Shown here: one piece after another, positions 24,703 through 34,546 of the stretch
Numbering within the stretch: the first letter of the stretch is position 1
Layout: the number at the start of each line of letters is the position of its first letter
Assembly (NCBI RefSeq): GCF_009363435.1
Contig: NZ_CP045354.1
Coordinates: 748,001-812,000, forward strand
Direction: 5' to 3'
Source: Labrenzia sp. THAF82
GTDB taxonomy: Bacteria > Pseudomonadota > Alphaproteobacteria > Rhizobiales > Stappiaceae
Length of the DNA: 64,000 bases
Translations under genes and position numbers: made by a program
The notes under the pieces: model-generated
What the model was told of the DNA's origin: nothing
What the model saw: only the letters and a program-made list of their open reading frames with translations
Database searches by the model: none

Positions 24703-26313
24703 TCAAGTTTGGCTTCTCAAGCTATCTGGATTGAATTCACCCGAGAAAAACATTTCCGGGACGCCATAGCCACTAACGGACCTATCTTCCTCTTTCGTGC
24801 TCGAAAAACTCGATTCAGAGGTTATTTCATCGATACCAGGATCTGATTCTGTTTTTGCGGTTTGGTGTGGTTCCACCTCGAAGACCTTAAACAGGCGCCA
24901 AACATTGGAATTTTTAACGTTTTTCTCCAGCATTTCGTCCCGAAGGTCCGTCAATGCTGTAAGGGTCGCCCCAACGCCTTCACTGTGTCCCGCGCCGGTT
25001 TCCCAATTTTCGATCTTATATTTTTCACACATGCGCTTCGTCGTTGAGCCTATGGGATCATCGTCGTAAACAGCGACAATCGGCGTGCTGTTCTTCGGGC
25101 GCTCAAGACTATCCGGATCGTTGGCCAGAGCCTTCCTGTGATCAAAAATCCCTTTGATAGCAAGGCGGGTACTGTAGGATTCCGCAAGGCAATACGCCAC
25201 CAATTGGGCTATTGGAGACAGAAAATAGTTGCAGAAAAGTCTATTGGGTATCTTGCTACTTTTCGTCGCCGACATCGAGGCGGCACCCGTAGACAGTTTT
25301 TCCATGGATCGGTCCAGTATCAGACCGCCGAGAACCTTTTTATTGGCCTCAACGGCCTGAAGGACATTTGCCGCAATGTTGCCACCCATGCTGTATCCGT
25401 GGAGAACGATCCGCCTGGAGTCTACACCAGACTCGAGAAGGTGGTTCACTATGGCGATACCGTCTTCAACCATACTTCGGTTGCTGGTTATCCCACTCGT
25501 CGATTGTCCATAGCCACGGTAATTCAGGGCGAGCACATTGGCTTGCAGCCTGTCGACATAAGTCTTGCCGACGCATCCCCCTAAAAATCCACCGCGCGAC
25601 ATTTGTTCCACCGGAACCCCGTGACCGCCAAATATGACAACAACCGGCCTGTCGTTCTTTGTAAAATCTGGAACAGATGTAGATAAATATTCAGATGGGT
25701 TGAGCCCCGCATCCAAAGCGTTCAATTTCTTGATTGGGTCATCCGCAGGACCTTCCGGCTGCTGCGTCACTTTGTATGCGAATCCGACAAGCTTTTGTTC
25801 GTTCGAGCGCGGGCCGCTGCCAGACCCAGCGTCGAACCTCAGCTCCACCTTCTGCGAAAAGGCCCAATTGAACTTGGAACCGCCATCATCCTCTATAGTC
25901 CCGAACTTTTCCGACTTTTCTTGTAGCTCAACGGAGCCATCTGGATGATGAATGCGCACCTCGTCCACAGGACCGGCCGCCCGCTGCGGACTTTGAACAC
26001 CGTTATGTCGCAGCGCGGCGCGCCATAGATTCAATCCGGCCCAAGCTGTCCAGTGGCGTATTGGCCGCGGCCCTGTAGTAGAGCGTCCAGTGAAGTTGGG
26101 CGTTACGCGGGAAATCAGCCGATAGACGATGCTTCTATCACGCCAGGCACTAGTATCCCTGAAACTCAGATTGCCTTCGGAGGCAGCGGCTCCATGGGAG
26201 CCGTACGCTTGCGCGGGCCGAAATGCGGGAGCGGAAGCACCCCAAGAAGGAAGGGGAAAGGGGAAAGGGGAAAGGGGAAAGCCGAGTGACAACTTCATGA
26301 CTCCTTGGCGCAC
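24703..26313 (-). CDS. Alpha/beta-hydrolase, candidate chaperone-dependent effector
   Basis: 536 aa from GTG 26313 (ATG 26298 gives 531). The core at about residues 220-480 is an alpha/beta-hydrolase: oxyanion loop PVVVIFGGHG, nucleophile elbow HGYSMGG (Ser308), an acid in VAVYDDDP and His in GAGHSEG. The first about 210 residues are not enzymatic, Pro/Ser-rich at the start, with no signal peptide. That fits a secretion and chaperone-binding region and the CesT-like gene just downstream. Residues 12-21 come from four 7-bp tandem repeats. The substrate is unknown (lipid or ester likely). Confidence 0.75.
   Translation of the reverse strand: MRQGVMKLSLGFPLSPFPFPLPSWGASAPAFRPAQAYGSHGAAASEGNLSFRDTSAWRDRSIVYRLISRVTPNFTGRSTTGPRPIRHWTAWAGLNLWRAALRHNGVQSPQRAAGPVDEVRIHHPDGSVELQEKSEKFGTIEDDGGSKFNWAFSQKVELRFDAGSGSGPRSNEQKLVGFAYKVTQQPEGPADDPIKKLNALDAGLNPSEYLSTSVPDFTKNDRPVVVIFGGHGVPVEQMSRGGFLGGCVGKTYVDRLQANVLALNYRGYGQSTSGITSNRSMVEDGIAIVNHLLESGVDSRRIVLHGYSMGGNIAANVLQAVEANKKVLGGLILDRSMEKLSTGAASMSATKSSKIPNRLFCNYFLSPIAQLVAYCLAESYSTRLAIKGIFDHRKALANDPDSLERPKNSTPIVAVYDDDPIGSTTKRMCEKYKIENWETGAGHSEGVGATLTALTDLRDEMLEKNVKNSNVWRLFKVFEVEPHQTAKTESDPGIDEITSESSFSSTKEEDRSVSGYGVPEMFFSGEFNPDSLRSQT
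26253..26280 (+). repeat. Four tandem heptamers GGGGAAA inside the start of the hydrolase gene
   Basis: Exact repeats at 26253, 26260, 26267 and 26274. Seven is not a multiple of three, so loss or gain of a unit shifts the frame just after the start codons. Alternative ATGs in another frame lie at 26335 and 26320. Confidence 0.95.
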
Positions 26314-26557
26314 CCTTCATTCGCCGACCAGGCAAAACAAAGCGTACTATTTCTAGTGGAAAAGCTTCAATTTTCTGAATGATACCAGTAAGATGTCACG
26401 GATCGTTGTGCCATAAAGCACAGGGGTCAGCTATCCACCGAAGTCTCTAGCCGAGCAATTCGACCTGGGCTTGATGATGTAGACGCCCGCCAATCTTGCA
26501 GGCCTGACGAATATCAATATCTACCTGCCTGTCCTTGATTTATGGTGGTCCTTCATC

Positions 26558-26767
26558 GACACCCTTCAGGTCAAATACCTGAACAACATCATCGAACAGG
26601 ACCACCGGTTCATCAAGAAGCTGATAAGGCCAATGATGGGCTTCAAGGCGTTTCAGTCAGCAAGTGCGACTCTGGACGGTATTGAAACAGCGCACATGAT
26701 CCGAAAGGGGCAACTGAACTGGCCGAGTGTACCTGCTTACCGACAGGTCATGGAGCTCGCAGGATAA
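26558..26767 (+). pseudogene. IS6-family transposase C-terminal fragment
   Basis: Reads DTLQVKYLNNIIEQDHRFIK then KLIRPMMGFKAFQSASATLD, with the catalytic Glu in NNIIEQDH, and ends in TAA at 26765. Upstream (26314-26557) no gene is seen apart from a 25-bp sequence at 26467-26491 also present near 14573 and 40243. A GTTTGCGACACTAC terminus-like sequence follows at about 26808. Confidence 0.8.
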
Positions 26768-26929
26768 CTGTTTCAAGACAAAGCCACAGCTCCGAATATG
26801 ACTAAAGTTTGCGACACTACCCGCATGAAGGTGGTGAGAAGTTAAGAGGGGTGTTTTTTTTAACACAGGCTAAGTCAGGCAACCCTGATAAGGTCATAGC
26901 CATGGAAAATAGGTAAGGGATGGTTGATT

Positions 26930-27511
26930 GTGGGCACCATTAGCAGAAATCAAAGTATTGCTGTTCCTCAGAGCCAAAGCTTCATCACCAAAGCTTGCAA
27001 CACACTCTCGGGCATATTTCGCGGAATGACCTGTTGCTTTTCCCGAAGACCGAATAGACAGTTGGAACGTGAACTCGCCATACTGCGGCAAGAAGTTCTC
27101 GATTTCAAAGAAAACCGGACACAGTCGTTCAGCAAGCCGGCCGACCCAGCGGAGCGCTCGACTATGGAGCCTGAGGCGCTGGGTGGAATCCCGTTGGCGG
27201 AGATAGTACAAGAGGAAAGAAATGAACCGGACTTTAGTTCGGATGATAGGAACTTGTTCCGTGTTATTGAACTTTGCGGTGACAAAGACAAACTACCGCA
27301 TATAGAAAACAAAGAAAAATTCAAAAAATTTATAAAAGACACCTTAGTAAACAGAAAGAAACCAATCAATACTGACGGAGTAATGGGTCGCGAAATTGCG
27401 GACATTTTGCGAGATCAAGATAGCGATATCCGCAGTCTTTCGGTAGCAATTGGTCGTTCAAGTAAACTATTTGAGATACTTCAATATAAAAGAGATGCGG
27501 GAAGCTTGTAA
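26930..27511 (+). CDS. Hypothetical effector-like protein
   Basis: 193 aa from GTG 26930 (9 nt after AAGGGA); a TTG at 26924 is too close to the site. The N-terminal 25 residues are Ser/Gln-rich (MGTISRNQSIAVPQSQSFIT), followed by CNTLSGIFRGMTCCFSRRPN, where adjacent Cys beside basic residues resemble a lipidation or membrane-targeting patch. A coiled-coil-like stretch (ERELAILRQEVLDFKE) and a Lys-rich C-terminal half follow. The gene is visibly AT-richer than the housekeeping block. No family is recognised; effector status is an inference from N-terminal composition and neighbourhood. Confidence 0.5.
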   Translation: MGTISRNQSIAVPQSQSFITKACNTLSGIFRGMTCCFSRRPNRQLERELAILRQEVLDFKENRTQSFSKPADPAERSTMEPEALGGIPLAEIVQEERNEPDFSSDDRNLFRVIELCGDKDKLPHIENKEKFKKFIKDTLVNRKKPINTDGVMGREIADILRDQDSDIRSLSVAIGRSSKLFEILQYKRDAGSL

Positions 27512-27678
27512 TTGCGTGTGCTGAATCGGAATCCGCGGCTTGAACCGGAAACATCCGGCTTGGACCGCATTTAAGTGATGATGCGGTTTGTGCCTCAGAT
27601 CGGCAGGACAGCCTTACGCATGATGTCGCCAAACTCGGTGGTGCTGCCGGTATCTAGCACTACTTTGGCAGGTTTTTC

Positions 27679-28782
27679 TCAAAGATAGATTTCCGGCAAT
27701 GAGGGCATCTTTCGGGCGGAGGTTTTTGAATGATTTTCAGGATTTCCGTCCGGACGGCAGGCAGTGTTGGTTGCGGCGGAGGTCCGGAGATTCTTTTTTT
27801 CCCCTGTCGCTTGCTTAAGGCGTCGGGATTGCAGGAAGGCAAAGGCGATCATCGTCATTAATGCGTGCCGGTGAAGCCCATTCCACGATCGTCCTTCAAA
27901 GTGATCCAGACCGAGTTCCTCTTTGAGCTGTTGATGTGCCTGTTCGCAGATCCAACGCGCCTTGATGGCGCCGGCAAGTTGTTTGAGTGTCGCTTCTGCG
28001 GGAAAGTTGGACAGATAGTATTTGCGCTCGCCGGTCGAGCGGTGCTCGCCGACGACCCAGACCTCCTCTCCCGGCAGGTGCTGGGCACCCATGTCGCGAA
28101 TGCGCTGAGGTGGACCGTCTGCGATCCGGACCCGCACAGCTGCAAAGCGTGCCGAAAGGGCTCCCTTGGTCCCGCGCCGCCAACTGACCTTCTGCCACTT
28201 TGCGGTTTCCAACATGGCCTGCGCTGTGATCGACTTTGTATCGGGAATGTGCCGCTGGCGCGGGCGGCCGCGTTTGGCGACAGGGAAGATCATCTTCACG
28301 TCTGCGGGATAAACCTTTTGCTTGAACGGGATGCCAACGGCCCAGGTCAACCCGCGTGCGCTCAAAGCCTGCCGGAAAGGAGCACTCAAGCCATATCCGG
28401 CATCGGCAAGGACGCAACCAAAACGCACACCTGCTGCACGAACCCGGTCGATTTCCGCCAAGGCGATCTCGGGCTTGGTCTTGTAGTCACGAACATCATC
28501 AGGAACTCTGGCGTGATCAAGCCGGGCGGTATCGCAGATCCAGCTCTCCGGCAGAAAGAGCCGCAAGCCGACCATGACAGGCACTTCATTCGAAGCCAGC
28601 GTCACGGATACCAGCGTCTGGCAGTTCGCCCGTTTCCCCAATGCCGAAGCATATTGCGGGGCCACGCCGACCGAGTGGTTCCCCTTTTTGGGCAGTGCGG
28701 TGTCGTCGATAATCAGCCATGCATCGTTCCCGCCAACCTGTCGGTCAGCTTCGCTGAGCAATGCGGCTTCGACTGGAGCAGG
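27679..28782 (-). pseudogene. IS701-family (IS4-like) transposase, N-terminus removed
   Basis: The DDE core is present: AWLIIDDTALPKKGNHSVGV (first Asp), FGCVLADAGYG (second Asp) and QLKEELGLDHFEGR (Glu). The frame continues to the boundary of the IS3 element at 28783, where about the first 70-100 codons are missing. The IS3 insertion or a linked deletion inactivated it. An internal start at 28761 would give 360 aa. Confidence 0.85.
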
Positions 28783-28862
28783 TGAGCTACTCCCCGGAAA
28801 TCGGACACTGACGTAAGCTACAATTTGTTGTCTGCTGGTCTTCGAGAATTAGGAGATCAGAG

Positions 28863-29156
28863 ATGTCGAAACGCAAGCGGCACGCGCCGGAATTCAAGGC
28901 GAAGGTCGCCCTGGAAGCCCTGAAGGGCGAGGAGACGGTCTCGGAGCTGGCGAGCCGGTTCGGGGTTCATCCGACCATGATCCATCAATGGAAGCGTGCC
29001 CTGCTGGAAGGAGCTTCGGACGTGTTTGCACGTGGCGGCAAACGAAAGCCCGAGATTGACGAGGACCAGGTGAAGGAGCTCCATGCCAAAATCGGGGAGC
29101 TGGCGGTTGCCAACGATTTTTTGTCCAGAAAGCTCAAACCTTGGGGCATGAAGTGA
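28863..29156 (+). CDS. IS3-family OrfA (element 2)
   Basis: 97 aa, identical to the protein at 17105-17398. HTH ETVSELASRFGVHPTMIHQWK, then the coiled segment EDQVKELHAKIGELAVANDF. Confidence 0.9.
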   Translation: MSKRKRHAPEFKAKVALEALKGEETVSELASRFGVHPTMIHQWKRALLEGASDVFARGGKRKPEIDEDQVKELHAKIGELAVANDFLSRKLKPWGMK

Positions 29157-30008
29157 GGCGCGGCATGATCGAGCCGAGGCATCCAGACTTATCGGTCGGC
29201 AAGCAGTGTTCTCTGCTGTCGATCTCGCGCTCGTCTTTCTATTATACGCCGAAGGGCGAGAGCGAGATGAACCTCGCGCTGATGCGCCAGATCGATGAAC
29301 AGTTCCTGGAGGCGCCGTTCTTCGGTGTCCGGCAGATGACCTGGCACCTAAAGAACGAAGGTCATCCGGTGAACGAGAAGCGGGTCCGGCGACTGATGCG
29401 GCTCATGGGCCTGATGCCGATCTACCAGAAGCCCAATACAAGCAGGCCAGCCAAGGGACACAAGATCTGGCCATATCTGCTCAAGGGATTGCGGGTGGAA
29501 CGGCCGAACCAGGTCTGGGCGTCCGACATCACGTATTTACCGATGCGCCGCGGGTTCCTCTACCTGGTCGCGATCATGGACTGGTTCACCCGCAAGGTGC
29601 TGGCCTGGCGCATCTCCAATACCCTGGAAGCCGACTTCTGCGTCGAGGCGTTGAATGAAGCGATCCACAAATTCGGCGCGCCGGAAGTCATGAATACGGA
29701 TCAGGGATCACAGTTCACCTCGTTTGCATGGACGGACCGGCTACGGCGGATGGGCGTGCGCATCTCGATGGACGGCAAAGGACGGTTCCTCGACAATATC
29801 TTCGCTGTGGCGTACGCTCAAATACGAGTGCGTCTACCTGCACGCCTGGGAAACTGGATCGCAGGCCAGGGCCGGTGTTCGAAAGTGGGTGGATTTCTAT
29901 AACCAGAAGCGCCCACATTCAGCACTTGGCGGCAAGCCGCCTGCCGTGGTCTATTGGCAGCGCATTGAACAACACCAACCCGATCAGCAGGTGCAGAGAG
30001 TAGCTTAA
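29141..30008 (+). pseudogene. IS3-family OrfB with a frameshift (element 2)
   Basis: The frame is normal to RFLDNIF at about 29805, then shifts. The continuation LKYECVYLHAWETGSQARAG ... YNQKRPHSALGGKPP is in another frame. Compared with the family consensus (D-N-I-F-V-E-R-L-W-R), about 8 nt coding the catalytic Glu block (V-E-R) are deleted, so the DDE triad is broken. Confidence 0.88.
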
Positions 30009-30111
30009 TTTACGCCAAAACCTGTCCAATGAATGGGGAGTAGCTCAGATGTCTGTAATGTCTTCCCATGCCACCTGCTCAAATCGCAGGTGTTGCACTT
30101 CGAATCTGAAT

Positions 30112-30324
30112 CTAGGCCCACCGATTGATTGTGTTGTGATCCACTTCGAAGCCGTGTTCGCGGAACATCTCCTCAACATCCCGATAACTGAGCGGATACC
30201 GCAAGTACCAGGACACCGCCTGGATGATCAGCCAAGCTTCGAACTGTCTGCCTTTGAAGTCATCCTTCGATTGGCGTTTCAGTTTTTCTACGATGGCACC
30301 GAGAATCATAACGCGGAACTCCAA
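30112..30324 (-). pseudogene. IS6-family transposase N-terminal fragment
   Basis: MEFRVMILGAIVEKLKRQSK ... NTINRWA is about 70 residues of the same transposase that is complete at 41655-42449. The DDE part is missing. The frame stops next to the 28783-30047 element. Confidence 0.85.
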
Positions 30325-30514
30325 TCATAGAAGGGCACTTTCAACAGCCAAGTCTTTAGGCGTGGTTAACACGACAATCTTTGCGGCAGCCCCGGTCAGG
30401 TAGGGCACCAATCCGATTAATGCAACAATGCCACACGGTAGTCACAAATGGCACCTCGGAAAATCTAGATAGGGCTAAGGTCCGGGCAAACGGAGTTTAG
30501 CTTGGGAAAAGACT

Positions 30515-32128
30515 ATGAATTTGTCGGAAATAACGCCAAGAAGCAAAAGCAACAATACCGAAAACAGTCAAAATAATTTCAAAGCTTATTTTGAAGTTCA
30601 AGCAAGACGGATGACGAAATATCGAGTAAAAAAACCCTCCCGATCGACGCCGTGCTCGCAAACTGCCCCCCGTAAAATGAAGCCTGAGTTGCAGCGGAAT
30701 GCAGACGGCTTGGAATCTGGCTCCCGGTTCATGTTGCTAAGTGCCAAATTGACAACTAGGTCGAAGCCCAAGCTCGCAATTGTGGCGTCTTTGCAGAACC
30801 TAAATTCCGAGACATTTTTCTGGCTTTGCAAAGAAATATTTCCGAACGGGGATGAGTTCAAGCTTGGCAAGTTAGCGGCGTCGCCGTACCTGAACCAGGA
30901 TATGCTGCGCGTTTTCCGCCAACTAAATCCAGAGATGAATTGTGATGTTTTTTGCAATTCCTGCGAGAGCCTCAAGGCAAAGGATGTGCTCACGCTCGGC
31001 AGACTGGCAGCATTGCCAGACCTGGACCTGAATATGCTGCTTGTCGTCCGCCGACTATATCCCGAGATGTATTTTGATCGTTTTTGCGATTTTTGCGAAG
31101 TCTTCCCGAAAGGGGATGTTATAAAGCTTGGCGAGTTGGCGGCGTCGTCACGCCTGAACCTGGATATGCTGCGTGTTTTTCGCCAAATAACTCCAGAGTT
31201 GAATTGCGATAATTTCAGAGAATATTTTAAGAACCTCAAGAAAAAGGAAGTGCTCGCGCTCGACAGATTGGCAGCATTGCCAGACCTGGACCTGAATATG
31301 CTGCTTGTCGTCCGCCGACTATATCCCGAGATGTGTCTTGATCGTTTCTGCGATTTTTGCGAGATCTTTCCGAAAGAGGATGTGCTCACGCTTGGCAAGT
31401 TGGCGGCGTCGCCGAAGACGGACCCGAATGTGCTGTTTCTTGCCCGCCACCTAAATCCGAATTTGAAATTTGATTATGTCCTCTCCATTTGCAAAAACGA
31501 TCAGGATGTATGTGACTACTTACGTAGCCAAATTACAAATCTACCGATGGAAGATCTTATTCAAATCGGTGCACGCCTTCGACGATACCCGGAAGTCGAT
31601 TTAGCGCTATTATTTTCGCTGCGTAACATATTCAAAAAAGAGTCAATAAAAAATCTCTTTGATTCGACCTTGCTTATTAACAAGGATCATATGGAACTAG
31701 TCCATGCTCTCCACAGTGAAAATGAGCATCTAACCCTCAGGCAAATAGCTGAGGAAATAGTGCGAGTGAAGGATCTAGATACATTGGCCGCGTTCAGAAA
31801 AAGATTTCCAAAGGAAAAGATTGGCGAAATTATGAAGGCGCTTGCCCTTTTAAATAAAGGGGACAAAGAAAGGTTAAACCTAGAAAAAATTAAGAAAATT
31901 TGGACCCATATCAATAACGTTAACAGAGAAACATTTTCTGGGGAACCCGTACGCTTTTCAGAAGTAGTTTGGGCTACATTGCCGGACAGTATCACGGTAG
32001 AAAAAATTATCATTTTTGAAAAAATGCTCCCACGTTTGAGTTTCCAAAACGTTGTACTCGCTGCCTCGAAGCAGCATGTAGATATAAAAAACTTGCAAAA
32101 CAATGGGCATCCCTCAATTCCGACGTAA
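30515..32128 (+). CDS. Helical-repeat protein, candidate secreted effector
   Basis: 537 aa, preceded by GGGAAAAG. Residues 1-40 are rich in Ser, Asn and Lys (MNLSEITPRSKSNNTENSQN). From about residue 110 a 44-aa unit repeats four to five times (for example LAALPDLDLNMLLVVRRLYP then EMYFDRFCDFCEVFPKGDVI); units 2 and 4 are nearly identical at DNA level. The C-terminal part changes to shorter units (LLINKDHMELVHAL, LDTLAAFRKRFPKEKIGEIM) resembling those of the protein at 12530-14242. The predicted fold is an alpha-solenoid. It lacks a signal peptide and a known domain. The AT-rich codon use marks it as acquired. Confidence 0.65.
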   Translation: MNLSEITPRSKSNNTENSQNNFKAYFEVQARRMTKYRVKKPSRSTPCSQTAPRKMKPELQRNADGLESGSRFMLLSAKLTTRSKPKLAIVASLQNLNSETFFWLCKEIFPNGDEFKLGKLAASPYLNQDMLRVFRQLNPEMNCDVFCNSCESLKAKDVLTLGRLAALPDLDLNMLLVVRRLYPEMYFDRFCDFCEVFPKGDVIKLGELAASSRLNLDMLRVFRQITPELNCDNFREYFKNLKKKEVLALDRLAALPDLDLNMLLVVRRLYPEMCLDRFCDFCEIFPKEDVLTLGKLAASPKTDPNVLFLARHLNPNLKFDYVLSICKNDQDVCDYLRSQITNLPMEDLIQIGARLRRYPEVDLALLFSLRNIFKKESIKNLFDSTLLINKDHMELVHALHSENEHLTLRQIAEEIVRVKDLDTLAAFRKRFPKEKIGEIMKALALLNKGDKERLNLEKIKKIWTHINNVNRETFSGEPVRFSEVVWATLPDSITVEKIIIFEKMLPRLSFQNVVLAASKQHVDIKNLQNNGHPSIPT

Positions 32129-32269
32129 TTTATGGTTTTGTAAAAGAAGGAGATAAGGCAGACGCCAAAATGATAAAAAAAATGACGAACAACTGTTTTA
32201 GATTAACGCTCCTTCGTCACTTGGTCGGGTGGTAATCATCCCATTTTTCGCGGGGTCGATAACTGGACT

Positions 32270-33094
32270 TCAGGCTGCAGCTGTCAGTTTCATTTTCGGC
32301 GTAACGCCGCCGATGGCCATATTTGGCCGCTCATTGTTGTATGTCCATAGCCAGCGTGTGGCGTGATCCTGTGCCTCCTTGATCGTGTTGAATATGTATT
32401 GTCCGAGCCATTCATGGCGGACGGTTCGGTTGTAGCGCTCGATATAGGCGTTCTGTTGCGGTTTGCCGGGCTGGATGTATTGCAGCCCGATCCCGCGCCG
32501 TGAAGCCCACATTTGCAACGCCGCACTGACGTTTTCCGGGCCATTGTCCACCCTGATGTTAAGGGGCTTGCCGCGCCATTCGATAATCCGCTCCAGCGTA
32601 CGGATTACCCGTAGGGCCTGAATGGAGATGTCCACCTCAATGCCCAACCCCTCCCGGTTGAAGTCGTCCAGCACGTTCAGAGTCCTGAAGCTACGCCCAT
32701 CGGCCAACTGATCCGACATGAAGTCCATTGACCAGGTGACATTTGCCTCGTTTGGCACAACCAACGGCTCCGGCTTTTCCCGAACCAGACGCTTCTTCGG
32801 GTTGATGCGCAGGTTTAACTCCAGAGCACGATAAATCCGCCGGACGCGCTTGTGGTTCCAAGCAAAGCCTTTGACATTGCGCAGGTAAAGGAAACACAAG
32901 CCGAAGCCCCAGGTACGGTGTGTTGTCGTCAGCCGCACCAGCCAGTCTGCGATCTCGGCATTCTCGTCGCCCAGTTTGCGTTCATAGCGATAGCAGCTTT
33001 CGCTGATCTGGAAAGTCCGGCAAGCAAGCGCAATGCTCACGCCACGCAGACGGATTGCATTCATGGCCATCTCTCTACGTTGAGACGGCCTCAA
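32270..33094 (-). CDS. IS3-family transposase OrfB (copy C)
   Basis: 274 aa, intact, with the protein the same as copy A (LRINPKKRL variant). Confidence 0.92.
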   Translation of the reverse strand: MRPSQRREMAMNAIRLRGVSIALACRTFQISESCYRYERKLGDENAEIADWLVRLTTTHRTWGFGLCFLYLRNVKGFAWNHKRVRRIYRALELNLRINPKKRLVREKPEPLVVPNEANVTWSMDFMSDQLADGRSFRTLNVLDDFNREGLGIEVDISIQALRVIRTLERIIEWRGKPLNIRVDNGPENVSAALQMWASRRGIGLQYIQPGKPQQNAYIERYNRTVRHEWLGQYIFNTIKEAQDHATRWLWTYNNERPNMAIGGVTPKMKLTAAA

Positions 33095-33357
33095 GGCTTT
33101 TTTCCCAGAGCATCCTTCAGCAGTTCGTTCTGCATTGCCATCTCGGCATACATCTTCTTCAGTCGGCGGTTCTCCTCGGCCATCGCCTTCATCTCAGACA
33201 TCAACGAAGCGTCCATCCCGCCATATTTGGAACGCCAGTTGTAATACGTCGCGTTGCTGATCCCGTGCTCCCGGCAAAGATCGGCGACTGGGACCCCGCT
33301 CTCACCCTGCTTCAAAACTGCCAGGATCTGGCTTTCCGTAATTCTTGATTTCTTCAT
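33091..33357 (-). CDS. IS3-family transposase OrfA (copy C)
   Basis: 88 aa, the same protein as copies A, B and D. Confidence 0.9.
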   Translation of the reverse strand: MKKSRITESQILAVLKQGESGVPVADLCREHGISNATYYNWRSKYGGMDASLMSEMKAMAEENRRLKKMYAEMAMQNELLKDALGKKP

Positions 33358-33428
33358 GTCGTTCTCCAAGCGCATCAAAGGCCGGAGAAGTCCAATTTTC
33401 AACCCGTTGGTTTTTGGGGACGATTACC

Positions 33429-33854
33429 CATGGACATCCGGTCGATTTCCTGCTCACGGCAAAGCGCAACCTGAATGCTGCCAAGCGGTTCTTTCAAAAA
33501 ATGTTGCGGGAGGCCCCACTGCTGTCACCGGGCAAAATCGGCACCGATGGTGCTGGCACTTTTCCTCCGGCCATCGGCGACGCGGTTGACGGTGGCCTGC
33601 TTGCTTCGGATCCGGTGCATTATGTGACCAAGCATTTGCAACAAGGCATAGAGAGCGATCATTTCAGGGTGAAAAAGAACATGCCGAAGGTCGGCGGGTT
33701 CCGCTCGTTCAACTCAGCCAGAAGAACCATCGCCGGCTTTGAAGCCATGCTGTGGCTCAAGAAGGGCTTTGACTTTACCGGTCAATGGAGTGTCCGCGAA
33801 CATAACGATCTGCTGGCAGTGATCTTCGGAATTGAAAAAGTTAACGAAGCCTGA
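33429..33854 (+). pseudogene. IS6-family transposase, 3' part only
   Basis: Starts in mid-frame at the copy C junction (HGHPVDFLLTAKRNLNAAKR) and runs to ...GIEKVNEA, nearly identical to the C-terminal part of the complete gene at 41655-42449. The sequence after the stop (to 33902, GTCCGCCAGTGAGGGTTGCG) is the element's terminus, also present at 41605-41643. Confidence 0.88.
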
Positions 33855-33902
33855 AAAACGCTCCCAATACGGGAGAAATCTGTCCGCCAGTGAGGGTTGC
33901 GC

Positions 33903-34210
33903 AAGTCGATGCCGATGTCATGGTCTGGCTGCATTCTCCTCATGACCCCATACGGGAGACCTACATCTACGACCGTATTCGGATGCCGCCGACTTACGTG
34001 TCCAGCAGCTTCATCAGCATTCCGCCTGTTAAGCCGTGTAGGAGGAGGCGACGATTTCAGCCCTCAGATGCGGGTGAACCGGTTCGTGTTCCTCAATCTT
34101 CCAATACTTCAGCCTCGGAGACCATCTTGGCGTAACGGCTTCGCCTTAATCCCCTTTACCTGCGGGCTACGTCGCCCTGCCAGCTGACAGCAGGTCACCG
34201 CCGCTTGGGC
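33903..34210 (+). other. No recognisable gene
   Basis: Short open frames only, with no family match that I can make. It begins directly at the IS6-type terminus and ends at another IS6 fragment, so it is probably a piece of older host or plasmid sequence. Confidence 0.4.
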
Positions 34211-34546
34211 TCATGCCCCTTGCTGCAGGGGACCAGGCAATCTTCCATTCCTCTTTTCACAATGCATTCCAGTCATATGCACCCCGAGCCATCCGGGACG
34301 AGGCGCACCGTAGGTTTCATCCATTTTCCAGGACGAACACACGGGCCGCTTTCTGGCTTTGGCCTTTGCAGCAATTGCCGGGCTGTAGCGAATGACCCAA
34401 CGGTTCAGTGTTGTGTGGTCCAGATCAACACCGCGCTCTTCCATGATTTCTTCCAAATCCCGGTAGGAAACCCCATAGCGGACATAGAAGAAAACGGCGA
34501 ACACAACCACGACTTTCGGGAACTGGCTGCCGTTGAAACGGATCAA
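34211..34546 (-). pseudogene. IS6-family transposase N-terminal fragment (third type)
   Basis: MIRFNGSQFPKVVVVFAVFF, YVRYGVSYRDLEEIMEERGV and SSWKMDETY keep the HTH and the first catalytic Asp. The frame then runs into unrelated residues (PRPGWLGVHMTGMHCEKRN), so the gene is cut after about 80 codons. Confidence 0.8.

Larger units (their letters stand above)
28783..30047 (+). mobile_element. IS3-family element 2, full length (1265 bp) with damaged orfB
   Basis: Termini TGAGCTACTCCCC at 28783 and its inverse GGGGAGTAGCTCA ending at 30047. The 3-4 bp flanks (AGG / GAT) do not match, so no target duplication is visible. The left flank is an IS701 gene and the right flank leads into an IS6 fragment, so the junctions may have been exchanged with other copies. 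Confidence 0.9.
32231..33428 (-). mobile_element. Full 1198-bp IS3-family insertion sequence, copy C
   Basis: Complete termini. Flanks GGGT (left) and CATG (right) do not match. The right flank is the interior of an IS6 transposase whose 5' part is missing on the other side, so the left flank was joined later. It shares the diagnostic bases of copy A. Confidence 0.93.

Noticed and set aside
27865-28785. 306-aa frame antisense to the IS701 transposase
   Set aside because: Antisense shadow of a recognised transposase.
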